Assembly (NCBI RefSeq): GCF_014636315.1
Contig: NZ_BMED01000007.1
Location: 62,001-126,000 of the forward strand
Source: Parundibacterium terreum
GTDB lineage: Bacteria; Pseudomonadota; Gammaproteobacteria; Burkholderiales; Burkholderiaceae_D
DNA: 64,000 bases
Direction of reading: 5' to 3'
This document shows, piece by piece, positions 52,453 to 61,019 of the stretch; position 1 is the first letter of the stretch, and every line of letters starts with the position of its first letter. The notes beneath the pieces are model-generated. The model was not told the origin of the DNA, ran no database searches, and was given only the letters and a program-made list of their open reading frames with translations. Made by a program: the position numbers and the translations under genes.

Positions 52453-55400
52453 ATGTCATCCGACGCAGCAATGGAATCTGCTGGTCTGGCGTCCGCGCCC
52501 GCCCAGCAATCTGCCACGCAAGATACCCCCATCCTCACTCGCAATGAGCAAGCCGCACCAGCCTTGGCGCCGGTCAGCCTGGACGATAAATACACGTCCA
52601 ATAGCGGTACGATCTTTCTGTCCGGCATACAGGCGCTCGTGCGCCTGCCTATGATACAAAGACAACGCGACCTGGCCGCGGGCCTGAATACGGCGGGATT
52701 CATTTCCGGCTATCGCGGCTCTCCTTTGGGCGGTCTGGATGAGACACTGTGGAAGACCAAGAATTTACTGGAAGCCAGTCACGTCAAGTTTGTGCCCGGC
52801 GTGAATGAGGACCTGGCGGCCACGGCGGTCTGGGGTACACAGACGGTAGACCTGATAGGCCCCGCCAAATACGACGGCGTGTTTGCGATGTGGTATGGCA
52901 AAGGCCCGGGCGTAGATCGCTGCGGCGACGTGTTCAAGCATATGAACCACGCCGGTACCGCCAAGCATGGCGGCGTATTGCTGGTAGCGGGCGACGACCA
53001 CGGTGCATACTCTTCCACCTTGCCGCATCAGTCCGACCATATTTTTTCCGCCTGCATGATTCCCATGCTGTATCCCTGCAATGTGCAGGAATACCTGGAC
53101 CTGGGTTTGCATGCGTGGGCGATGTCACGCTTTTCCGGTTGCGCGGTCGGCTTCAAGGCCCTGGCCGATACGGTCGAGTCCAGCTCGTCGGTGGATGCCG
53201 ATCCCTTCCGCCTGAAGATCACGATACCGGAAGATTTCGTGATGCCGGAAGGCGGCCTGAATACGCGCTTGTCGCTGGATACGCTGGGCATACAGGCGCG
53301 CAAGCAGGAAGCGCTGATGCAGGATTACAAAATCTATGCAGCGCTGGCCTATGCGCGCGCCAACAAGCTGAACCACACAACGATAGACAGCCCGCACGCG
53401 CATCTGGGCATCATCGCATCCGGCAAATCCTACCTGGATGTGCTGGAGGCGATGGAAGAGCTGGGTATCGATGAAAGATTCGCCGCCGAAATCGGCATCC
53501 GTCTGTACAAGGTGGCGATGCCGTGGCCGCTGGAGCCGGAAGGCGTGCGCGAATTTGCGCAGGGCCTGGACGAAATCCTGGTCGTTGAAGAAAAACGCCA
53601 GATCGTTGAATACCAGTTGAAGGAACAGTTGTATAACTGGCGTGACGATGTGCGTCCGCGCGTGATCGGCAAGTTTGATGAAAAAGGCGAGTGGGTAGCG
53701 CCGCGCGGTGAATGGCTGTTGACGTCCAAGGCCGATTTCTCAGTGGCGCAAATTGCACGCGTCATCGCAGCGCGTATTGCCCGCTTCCACACCAGCGATC
53801 TGATCAAGGCAAGGCTGGCCTTTTTGGAGGCCAAGGATGTGGTGCTGAATAAATCGGTTAGCACACCGCCGCGCCCGGCTTATTACTGCTCCGGCTGCCC
53901 GCACAATACGTCGACCAAGGTGCCGGAAGGCAGCCTGGCGCTGGCTGGCATAGGTTGCCATGTAATGGCGACAGCGATCTACCCGGAATTTAACAAGCTG
54001 ACCACGCACATGGGCGGTGAAGGCGCACCGTGGATAGGCCAGGCGGCCTTTTCCAGCTTGCCGCATGTATTCCAGAACCTGGGCGATGGCACATACTTCC
54101 ACTCCGGCTACTTGGCGATACGCGCCGCGGTTGCTGCGAAAGTGAATATCACCTACAAAATCCTGTACAACGATGCGGTAGCGATGACCGGCGGCCAGCC
54201 GGTGGACGGCACGATCACGGTGCCCATGATGGCGCAGCAGATGGCCGCCGAAGGCATACAGCGCATTGCCCTGGTGACCGAGGATTTGTCGCGCTATACA
54301 GACCGTTCCAGCCTGCCTGCGCTGGTGACCTTGCATGACCGCAAGGACATGGATGCGGTGCAGCGCGAATTGCGCGAGATCAGCGGCGCCACTGTCTTAA
54401 TCTACGACCAGACTTGCGCTGCTGAAAAGCGCCGCCGCCGCAAGAAGGGCGAGTTCGCCGATCCCGACCAGCGCATGGTGATCAATGAAGCAGTCTGTGA
54501 AGGCTGTGGCGATTGCGGAGTGCAATCCAACTGCACGTCTATCATGCCCTTGGAAACCGAGTTTGGCCGCAAGCGCACGATAGACCAGTCTTCCTGTAAC
54601 AAGGATTATTCCTGCGTCAAAGGTTTTTGCCCCAGCTTTGTGACGGTGGAAGGCGGCAAGTTGAAAAAATCCAAGGCCGGTGTAAGCAAGGGTGATGACG
54701 GTTTCGGCATCTTGCCGCAGCCGCAAATTCCAGGCTGCGCAACACCGTACAACATCCTGCTTAACGGCATAGGCGGCACCGGTGTTATCACCATCGGCGC
54801 GCTGATAGGCATGGCGGCCCACCTGGAAGGCAAGGGCGTTTCCGTGCTGGATATGACAGGCATGTCGCAAAAGAACGGCTCGGTCACTTCGCATATCCGT
54901 ATCGCCGACAAGGCGGCACGCTTGCGCGCGCAGCGCATTGCCACAGGCGAGGCGGATCTGGTACTGGGCTGCGACATCCTGACTACCGGTGCGCATGACG
55001 CCATCTCCAAGATGCGTGCAGGCCGCACCCGCGCGGTCGTAAACACACATCAGCAGCCGACCGGCCCGTTTGCGAAGAATCCTGATTGGGAGTTCCCGGC
55101 AGAGGCAGTAGAACAACTGATCGTGGAATCGGTAGGCAATCATGCCGACTTTATCGATGCCACCAAACTGGCAACGGCACTGATGGGCGATTCGATCGCG
55201 ACCAACCTGTTCATGCTGGGCTTCGCCTACCAGAAAGGCGCGATTCCTGTTTCCGAGCAGGCCTTGATGCGCGCAGTGGAATTGAATGGCGTTGCGATTG
55301 AATCCAATAAGAAGGCTTTCCTGTGGGGACGCCGCGCCGCGGTCGATCTGCAGCTTGTGGAAAAGGTCGCGATTCCTTCGCAGCCTGTGATCGTGCAAAT

Positions 55401-56064
55401 GCCGCAGAGCCTGGACAGCATCATCAAGCGCCGCGTCGCCTTCCTGACCGATTACCAGGATGCTGCGTATGCGCAGCAATATCAGGATCTGGTCGGCAAG
55501 GTGCGCGCGGTGGAATCCGGGCTGGCACTGGGCAATAAACTGACTACGGCAGTGGCCAAATATGCATTCAAGCTGATGGCTTACAAGGATGAATACGAAG
55601 TTGCCCGCCTGTACACCGACGGCCAGTTCACCGAAAAGCTGAAACAGCAGTTTGAAGGCGACTTCTCGCTGAAATTCAACCTGGCGCCGCCCTTGTTCTC
55701 GAAAAAGGATGCGCAAGGCCATCTGGTCAAGGCGCAATACGGCTCCTGGATGTGGCAGGCATTCACCCTGCTGGCCAAGTTCAAGAAATTGCGCGGCAGC
55801 AAATTGGACATCTTCGGCTATACCGAAGAACGCAAGGCCGAGCGCGCGATGAGCGCGGACTACCAGCAAATGATCTTGTCCCTGATCAAGGATTTGAACC
55901 AGGACAAGCTGGAACTGGCCGTGGAACTGGCCAGCCTGCCGGAAAAAGTGCGCGGCTTTGGCCATGTCAAAGAAAAAGCGATGAAAACCTACTATGCTGA
56001 CAAGGCTGGCTTGCTGCAAAAGTTGCCAGGCAAAGTTGCTGGCGTGATAGCGCAGGCAGCTTAG
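52453..56064 (+). CDS. Indolepyruvate:ferredoxin oxidoreductase family protein (fused alpha/beta/gamma)
   Basis: The 1203-residue protein starts at ATG 52453 with GGAG 6 nt upstream. The N-terminal pyrimidine-type domain has LVRLPMIQRQRDLAAGLNTA and GFISGYRGSPLGGLDE (residues ~60-100). The thiamine diphosphate domain has GDGTYFHSG near 544 and the downstream NDAVAMTGGQPVDG. An iron-sulfur region follows (CEGCGDCGVQSNC, near 681). The gamma domain has NGIGGTGVITIGALIG near 770, and a C-terminal DUF6537-like part ends it. The enzyme oxidatively decarboxylates aryl or branched 2-oxo acids to acyl-CoA with ferredoxin. It lies 190 bp upstream of icmF, which fits amino-acid and branched acyl-CoA catabolism. 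Confidence 0.93.
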   Translation: MSSDAAMESAGLASAPAQQSATQDTPILTRNEQAAPALAPVSLDDKYTSNSGTIFLSGIQALVRLPMIQRQRDLAAGLNTAGFISGYRGSPLGGLDETLWKTKNLLEASHVKFVPGVNEDLAATAVWGTQTVDLIGPAKYDGVFAMWYGKGPGVDRCGDVFKHMNHAGTAKHGGVLLVAGDDHGAYSSTLPHQSDHIFSACMIPMLYPCNVQEYLDLGLHAWAMSRFSGCAVGFKALADTVESSSSVDADPFRLKITIPEDFVMPEGGLNTRLSLDTLGIQARKQEALMQDYKIYAALAYARANKLNHTTIDSPHAHLGIIASGKSYLDVLEAMEELGIDERFAAEIGIRLYKVAMPWPLEPEGVREFAQGLDEILVVEEKRQIVEYQLKEQLYNWRDDVRPRVIGKFDEKGEWVAPRGEWLLTSKADFSVAQIARVIAARIARFHTSDLIKARLAFLEAKDVVLNKSVSTPPRPAYYCSGCPHNTSTKVPEGSLALAGIGCHVMATAIYPEFNKLTTHMGGEGAPWIGQAAFSSLPHVFQNLGDGTYFHSGYLAIRAAVAAKVNITYKILYNDAVAMTGGQPVDGTITVPMMAQQMAAEGIQRIALVTEDLSRYTDRSSLPALVTLHDRKDMDAVQRELREISGATVLIYDQTCAAEKRRRRKKGEFADPDQRMVINEAVCEGCGDCGVQSNCTSIMPLETEFGRKRTIDQSSCNKDYSCVKGFCPSFVTVEGGKLKKSKAGVSKGDDGFGILPQPQIPGCATPYNILLNGIGGTGVITIGALIGMAAHLEGKGVSVLDMTGMSQKNGSVTSHIRIADKAARLRAQRIATGEADLVLGCDILTTGAHDAISKMRAGRTRAVVNTHQQPTGPFAKNPDWEFPAEAVEQLIVESVGNHADFIDATKLATALMGDSIATNLFMLGFAYQKGAIPVSEQALMRAVELNGVAIESNKKAFLWGRRAAVDLQLVEKVAIPSQPVIVQMPQSLDSIIKRRVAFLTDYQDAAYAQQYQDLVGKVRAVESGLALGNKLTTAVAKYAFKLMAYKDEYEVARLYTDGQFTEKLKQQFEGDFSLKFNLAPPLFSKKDAQGHLVKAQYGSWMWQAFTLLAKFKKLRGSKLDIFGYTEERKAERAMSADYQQMILSLIKDLNQDKLELAVELASLPEKVRGFGHVKEKAMKTYYADKAGLLQKLPGKVAGVIAQAA

Positions 56065-56068
56065 TTTC

Positions 56069-56103
56069 TGTGAAGGCAAGGCGAATACCGCCTTGCCTTC
56101 ACA
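56069..56103. terminator. Strong hairpin after the oxidoreductase gene
   Basis: A perfect 15-bp stem (56069-56083 with 56089-56103, GC-rich middle) has a 5-nt loop. A weak U-tract (GTTTTAATTT) begins 11 nt later. It is a probable terminator separating this gene from icmF. Confidence 0.55.
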
Positions 56104-56129
56104 GCCTTCAGCCCCGTTTTAATTTCATT

Positions 56130-56149
56130 TGACGTTTACGTAAACGTCA
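56130..56149. promoter_or_regulatory. Perfect 20-bp palindrome, probable operator of icmF
   Basis: TGACGTTTACGTAAACGTCA is a perfect 20-bp palindrome 105 bp upstream of the icmF start. A TTGACG -35-like hexamer (56129-56134) overlaps its left end and TATACC follows its right end. The core TTTACGTAAA resembles the operator described for MerR-family LiuR regulators of branched-chain amino acid and acyl-CoA catabolism, as I remember it. No regulator gene is adjacent. Confidence 0.65.
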
Positions 56150-56254
56150 TATACCTTAAACTCTTGTTTTAGATCTGCTGGCAGGGTCGCATTAGGCCCT
56201 AAAACCGCAAAAGATAATAAAAAGACTATAGAGACCCGTTTCATTGAGGAACCC

Positions 56255-59200
56255 ATGACCGACCTGTCAATCGCCCAAAAACTGACCGAATACAAACCCG
56301 CCAACAAGGTACGCTTCGTCACCGCCGCCTCGCTGTTTGATGGCCACGATGCGTCCATTAACATCATGCGCCGCATCCTGATGGCGAATGGCGCGGAAGT
56401 GATCCACCTCGGGCATAACCGCTCGGTGGAAGAGATCGTTACCGCAGCCTTGCAGGAAGATGCGCAGGGGATAGCGATTTCCAGCTATCAGGGCGGCCAT
56501 GTCGAATACTTCAAGTACATGATAGATCTGCTGAAGCAGCGCGGCGGCGAGCATATCAAGGTATTCGGCGGCGGCGGCGGCGTGATCGTACCGGACGAGA
56601 TTGCCGATCTGCATGCGTATGGCGTCAGCCGTATTTTCAGCCCTGAAGACGGCCAGCGCCTCGGCCTGGTGGGCATGATACTGGCGATGATACAGGCCTG
56701 CGACGTGGATTTGTCCAGCTATGCGCCGACCAGCCTGTCCAGGCTGCAGGATGGCGATATCCTGGCCAAGCACCGGCCGCTGGCGCAACTGATTACCGCA
56801 CTGGAAAACGACAAGGTATCGGCAGAGATGCGCCAGCAACTGCACCAGAAGGCCGATACCATCAATATCCCTACCTTCGGCATTACCGGCACCGGCGGCG
56901 CAGGTAAGTCTTCACTTACGGATGAGCTGATACGCCGCATCAGGCTGGACCAGGATGACCAGTTGAACATCGCGCTGATCTCCATCGATCCTTCGCGCCG
57001 CAAATCCGGCGGCGCCCTGCTGGGCGACCGCATACGCATGAATGCGATCAATCCGTGGAAGGGGCAGGTCAAGGTATTCATGCGTTCGCTGGCCACGCGC
57101 GAAGCGGGCTCAGAGATTTCGCAGGCACTGCCGGACGTGATCGCCGCTTGCAAGGTGGCCGGTTTTGATCTGGTGATTGTCGAAACCTCGGGCATAGGCC
57201 AGGGCGACGCCGCGATCGTGCCGCATGTGGATGTCAGCATGTATGTGATGACGCCTGAGTTCGGCGCCGCATCGCAACTGGAAAAAATCGACATGCTGGA
57301 CTTTGCCGATTTTGTCGCGATCAACAAGTTCGACCGCAAGGGCGCGCAGGATGCCTTGCGCGACGTGGCCAAGCAATACCAGCGCAACCGTGAGCTGTGG
57401 AGCAAGAAACCGGATGAAATGCCGGTCTATGGTACCCAGGCTTCCCGCTTCAACGATGATGGCGTAACTGCGCTGTACCAGGGCATCCTGCCGGCGCTGG
57501 CCAAGCACGGCCTGCTTGCCAAGCCTGGCAAGTTGCCGGTAGTGGACGTCAAATTCTCCAGCGGCAAGAACGTGATCGTGCCTCCGGCCCGCAGCCGCTA
57601 CCTGGCTGAAATCGCCGATACTGTGCGTCATTATCACAAGTTCACCGGCAAGCAAGTGGTGCTGGCACGCGAGCGCCAGCAACTGCAGGAAAGCAAGCGC
57701 ATGCTGAGCAAGGCAGGCAAGAGCGCCGACTTTGACGAACTGATCGCAGAGCGCGACAGCCATATGGATGCCGGTTCCAAGAAATTGCTGACGATGTGGC
57801 CCGATATGCAGGCCGCCTACAGCGGCGATGAATACGTGGTCAAGATCCGCGACAAGGAAATCCGCACCCGCCTGACCCAGCAATCGCTGTCCGGCACCAC
57901 GATACGCAAGGTGGCCTTGCCGCGTTTTGTCGATCACGGCGAAATCCTGCGCTGGCTGATGCTGGAAAACGTTCCCGGCTCCTTCCCGTTTACTGCGGGC
58001 GTCTTCGCATTCAAGCGCGAAGGTGAAGACCCTACCCGCATGTTTGCCGGCGAGGGTGACCCCTTCCGCACCAATAAGCGTTTCAAACTGGTATCGCAAG
58101 GCATGCCGGCCAAGCGACTGTCCACCGCGTTCGACTCGGTAACGCTGTATGGCGCCGATCCCGACCTGCGCCCGGATATCTACGGCAAGGTCGGCAATTC
58201 CGGCGTGTCGGTCGCGACGCTGGATGATATGAAGGTGTTGTACGACGGCTTCGATCTGTGCGATCCGGCCACCTCGGTGTCGATGACCATCAACGGCCCT
58301 GCGCCGACGATACTGGCCTTCTTCATGAATACCGCGATAGACCAGCAGATGGACAAGTTCCGCGCCGACAACAAGCGCGAGCCGACCGCCGATGAAGCCG
58401 CGAAAATCCGCGCCTGGGTCTTGCAGAACGTGCGCGGCACCGTGCAGGCCGACATCCTGAAAGAAGACCAGGGACAGAACACCTGCATCTTCTCGACCGA
58501 GTTTTCATTGAAGGTGATGGGCGATATCCAGGAATACTTCGTACATCACCAGGTGCGTAATTTCTACTCGGTATCGATCTCCGGCTACCATATTGCGGAA
58601 GCCGGTGCGAACCCGATTTCGCAACTGGCGTTCACCTTGTCGAATGGCTTCACCTTTGTCGAAGCCTACCTGGCGCGCGGCATGCATATCGATGATTTCG
58701 CGGCTAACCTGTCCTTCTTCTTCAGCAATGGCATGGACCCGGAATACACGGTGCTGGGCCGCGTGGCCCGCCGCATCTGGGCAGTGGCAATGCGTGACAA
58801 ATACGCTGCCAACGACCGTAGCCAGAAACTGAAATACCATATTCAAACCAGCGGCCGTTCACTGCATGCGCAAGAGATAGATTTCAACGATATTCGCACG
58901 ACCTTGCAGGCATTGATTGCGATTTATGACAACTGCAACAGCCTGCATACCAATGCGTATGACGAGGCGATCACCACCCCTACAGACGAATCGGTACGCC
59001 GCGCACTGGCAATCCAGTTGATCATCAACCGCGAATGGGGCCTGGCGAAGAATGAAAATCCTATCCAGGGCAGTTTCATCATCGAGGAATTGACCGATCT
59101 GGTGGAAGAAGCAGTGATGCAGGAATTTGAACGCATTGCCGAACGCGGCGGCGTACTGGGCGCGATGGAAACCGGCTACCAGCGCGGCAAGATCCAGGAA

Positions 59201-59533
59201 GAATCGATGCACTATGAACACCTGAAGCATGATGGCACCCTGCCTATCATCGGTGTGAATACCTTCCGCAATCCCAAGGCTGGAGAAACACCGCAGAAGA
59301 TAGAGCTGGCACGTTCCACCGACGATGAAAAACAATCGCAACTGACACGCCTGGCCGATTTCCATGCGCGCCATGCCGATGTGGCGCCACAGGCTTTGGC
59401 TGCCTTGCAGCAAGCGGCGATCAATGATGAGAATGTATTTGCGAAATTGATGGATGCGGCGCGGGTTTGCTCGCTGGGGCAGATTACTACTGCCTTGTTT
59501 GAGGTGGGGGGGCAATATCGGAGGAATATGTAG
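56255..59533 (+). CDS. icmF: Fused isobutyryl-CoA mutase / G-protein chaperone IcmF
   Basis: The 1092-residue protein has three parts. A B12-binding domain ([16 protein letters not shown], residues ~28-45, with the lower-ligand His) is followed by a MeaB-like GTPase (Walker [10 protein letters not shown] near 211, then NKFDRKG and ETSGIGQGD). The methylmalonyl-CoA-mutase-type substrate domain spans about 540-1092. This order is specific to IcmF, which interconverts isobutyryl-CoA and n-butyryl-CoA (some also pivalyl/isovaleryl-CoA) using adenosylcobalamin, with GTPase-driven cofactor repair. GAGG lies 6 nt before the ATG. The palindrome at 56130 probably controls it. Confidence 0.95.
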   Translation: MTDLSIAQKLTEYKPANKVRFVTAASLFDGHDASINIMRRILMANGAEVIHLGHNRSVEEIVTAALQEDAQGIAISSYQGGHVEYFKYMIDLLKQRGGEHIKVFGGGGGVIVPDEIADLHAYGVSRIFSPEDGQRLGLVGMILAMIQACDVDLSSYAPTSLSRLQDGDILAKHRPLAQLITALENDKVSAEMRQQLHQKADTINIPTFGITGTGGAGKSSLTDELIRRIRLDQDDQLNIALISIDPSRRKSGGALLGDRIRMNAINPWKGQVKVFMRSLATREAGSEISQALPDVIAACKVAGFDLVIVETSGIGQGDAAIVPHVDVSMYVMTPEFGAASQLEKIDMLDFADFVAINKFDRKGAQDALRDVAKQYQRNRELWSKKPDEMPVYGTQASRFNDDGVTALYQGILPALAKHGLLAKPGKLPVVDVKFSSGKNVIVPPARSRYLAEIADTVRHYHKFTGKQVVLARERQQLQESKRMLSKAGKSADFDELIAERDSHMDAGSKKLLTMWPDMQAAYSGDEYVVKIRDKEIRTRLTQQSLSGTTIRKVALPRFVDHGEILRWLMLENVPGSFPFTAGVFAFKREGEDPTRMFAGEGDPFRTNKRFKLVSQGMPAKRLSTAFDSVTLYGADPDLRPDIYGKVGNSGVSVATLDDMKVLYDGFDLCDPATSVSMTINGPAPTILAFFMNTAIDQQMDKFRADNKREPTADEAAKIRAWVLQNVRGTVQADILKEDQGQNTCIFSTEFSLKVMGDIQEYFVHHQVRNFYSVSISGYHIAEAGANPISQLAFTLSNGFTFVEAYLARGMHIDDFAANLSFFFSNGMDPEYTVLGRVARRIWAVAMRDKYAANDRSQKLKYHIQTSGRSLHAQEIDFNDIRTTLQALIAIYDNCNSLHTNAYDEAITTPTDESVRRALAIQLIINREWGLAKNENPIQGSFIIEELTDLVEEAVMQEFERIAERGGVLGAMETGYQRGKIQEESMHYEHLKHDGTLPIIGVNTFRNPKAGETPQKIELARSTDDEKQSQLTRLADFHARHADVAPQALAALQQAAINDENVFAKLMDAARVCSLGQITTALFEVGGQYRRNM

Positions 59534-59588
59534 CTTGCTTGGCTTGCAAGCCTTTTGCTTGCTGGCTGGCTAGATGTGATGATTTTTT

Positions 59589-59895
59589 AGATTGCTGGCC
59601 GGGGGTAGCCCGGCGGCTACTTACTTTCTTTGCCTCGCCAAAGAAAGTAAGCAAAGAAAGGCGACCGCAGACTTGCCCTCCGGGTGATGGCGCGTAGCGC
59701 CATCACATTTTGTGCGTTACAAAAAATGGGAAATGAACGAAACTCGCTTCCCTTGCAGGGCGCATATCCGCTTGCAAGCGGATACCGTTACGCAGGCACG
59801 GAGCACTGCTCCGTGAAACCCCTGCTACACCTCAGACAACGTTCATTTCTGATCCATTTTCTGTAAAGCACAAAATGCTGCGTCCCGAGCGGGGC
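59589..59895 (+). repeat. Multi-hairpin repeat, copy A
   Basis: Copy A begins AGATTGCTGGCCGGGGGTAG and contains, in order, several hairpins. A 13-bp hairpin lies at 59620-59632/59639-59651 (loop CCTCGC). A 10-bp hairpin lies at 59684-59693/59697-59706. A long imperfect stem pairs 59718-59740 with 59838-59865 and encloses two more small hairpins (ATCCGCTTG and CACGGAG types). Copy B repeats the same plan on the opposite strand, with different bases in the stems but pairing kept. No coding function is seen. Confidence 0.75.
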
Positions 59896-60017
59896 ACGTC
59901 AAAACCAACGTCAACAACAACCCCAATCAAGCCAACTTATTTCGCTGAGCAAGTTCTATTTGTTATTGGTGAATCTGGTTGCCGTTGCCTTTGAATTTGC
60001 TGTTGTTCTTGACCCTA

Positions 60018-60228
60018 AACCGCTCGGAGCCTCGCCGATTGTGAGGTACAGAAAATGGATCAGAAACAGGTGTGTTTGAGCGCAGCGAGTTTCGCCTGTT
60101 TCCCATTTTTTGTACCGCATAATCGGGTACCCCGAAGGGGCGAGGCTTGCGGTCGCCTTCTTTTGCTTCCTTTTCTTGGCGAGACAAGAAAAGGAAGTAG
60201 CCGCCGGGCTACCCCCGGCCAGCAATCT
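60018..60228 (-). repeat. Multi-hairpin repeat, copy B (inverted relative to A)
   Basis: Read on the minus strand from 60228, copy B starts with the same AGATTGCTGGCCGGGGGTAG. It then has a 13-bp hairpin (60185-60197/60166-60178, loop TCTCGC on that strand), a GCCCC-TTC-GGGG hairpin, and a long stem (60095-60115 with 60046-60070). Relative to copy A, three base pairs of the first stem and the tip of the long stem (CAGG/CCTG against TGAACG/CGTTCA) are changed on both sides, keeping pairing. Confidence 0.75.
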
Positions 60229-60294
60229 CAAAAGCAAGGCCACGACCCCAAGTAGAGAATATAATCCCCACCATCTAAAAAAACGGAACCCCCA

Positions 60295-60999
60295 ATGGCA
60301 AAAATAAATTTCGATGAAGCGGTAAGCTGGGTAGCGCGAGCGGTAGTCGCGCACCCCCGACAATTGACGCAGGCTCTGGCCGAGCATTTCGGCGTGGGCC
60401 GCACTGCTGCCGCTACGGTCATTGCCAGGCTGGTGGAAGAGGGATATCTGGTTCGTAGCGGTACGGGTAGCGGCCAGGTGTTTGCCGCTGGCAAGCGCCG
60501 GTTGCTGGTGGATAGCTATAGCCTGCCTGGCATTGACGCCAAAGTGTTGTGGGAAACGGAGTTTGCTCCTTTCCTGAATCTGTCTGAAGAGGTGGCTGAG
60601 TTGGCGCGCAAGGGTTTTGTCTCTGTTGTGCACAATGCGAACCGTCATGCCAAGGCCAGCGGCTTGTATATTGTTGTAGAGCAGACTGCGCGTAGCCTGG
60701 AGATGCATTTTTCCGATAATGGCGTCGGTGTCTTCAAGAAGATTGCGCAAAAGCTCAAAACCAAGGATTTATCTTTGGCTGTGCAAGCAGTTGCCGACGG
60801 CAGTGCATCCAGCAAGCTGGTGCGCAAGGCGACTTCCAGCATGCATGCGCTGGCTTCCGCATTTTCCGATTTCTCGGTGGAAGCGAATGGCTTGCGTTTT
60901 CCTGCACCAAAGTCCAAAAGGAAGCTGGCTGTGGAAGAGGATTTTCCCGGGCTGGGGACTGCGGTCTTTATTAAGCTGGCGCTGAAGAAGAAAGCTTAG
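60295..60999 (+). CDS. Winged-helix + HATPase-like regulator
   Basis: The 234-residue soluble protein has an N-terminal winged HTH (LTQALAEHFGVGRTAAATVI, residues ~24-43, then a wing ending YLVRSG). From about residue 95 it has a histidine-kinase/anti-sigma-type ATP-binding domain: N-box-like VVHNANRHA, G1-like SDNGVGVFKKI and a closing GLGTAVFIKLAL. No dimerisation/phosphoacceptor histidine domain or receiver is present, so it is not a classical kinase. It may be an ATP-dependent DNA-binding regulator or partner-switch protein. It stands alone between the repeat region and a convergent flavoprotein gene. Confidence 0.72.
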   Translation: MAKINFDEAVSWVARAVVAHPRQLTQALAEHFGVGRTAAATVIARLVEEGYLVRSGTGSGQVFAAGKRRLLVDSYSLPGIDAKVLWETEFAPFLNLSEEVAELARKGFVSVVHNANRHAKASGLYIVVEQTARSLEMHFSDNGVGVFKKIAQKLKTKDLSLAVQAVADGSASSKLVRKATSSMHALASAFSDFSVEANGLRFPAPKSKRKLAVEEDFPGLGTAVFIKLALKKKA

Positions 61000-61019
61000 C
61001 GTCAGCTTACTCAGCGCTG

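Larger units (their letters stand above)
59534..60294. other. 761-bp intergenic region occupied by paired repeat elements
   Basis: Most of this stretch is two converging copies of one multi-hairpin repeat (59589-59895 and 60018-60228). The centre (59896-60017) contains short AAC/CAA-rich sequence related between the two sides (GTCAA and AACAAC motifs), so each copy may extend further. Open frames here follow the repeat and are not credible genes. Confidence 0.7.

Noticed and set aside
54397-56079. 560-codon open frame antisense to the oxidoreductase
   Set aside because: It mirrors the codon pattern of the real gene, has no start signal or domain, and low-complexity His/Gln/Arg composition typical of antisense frames.
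57110-58099. 329-codon antisense frame within icmF
   Set aside because: Same reasoning: no motif, no ribosome binding site, and fully inside a well-supported gene.
60110-60307. Small plus-strand frame in repeat copy B
   Set aside because: Its sequence is dictated by the repeat hairpins; it has no ribosome binding site.
59956-60750. 264-codon minus-strand frame spanning the repeat and the HATPase gene
   Set aside because: It runs through repeat DNA and antisense to a better supported gene, and its protein sequence is low in plausibility.
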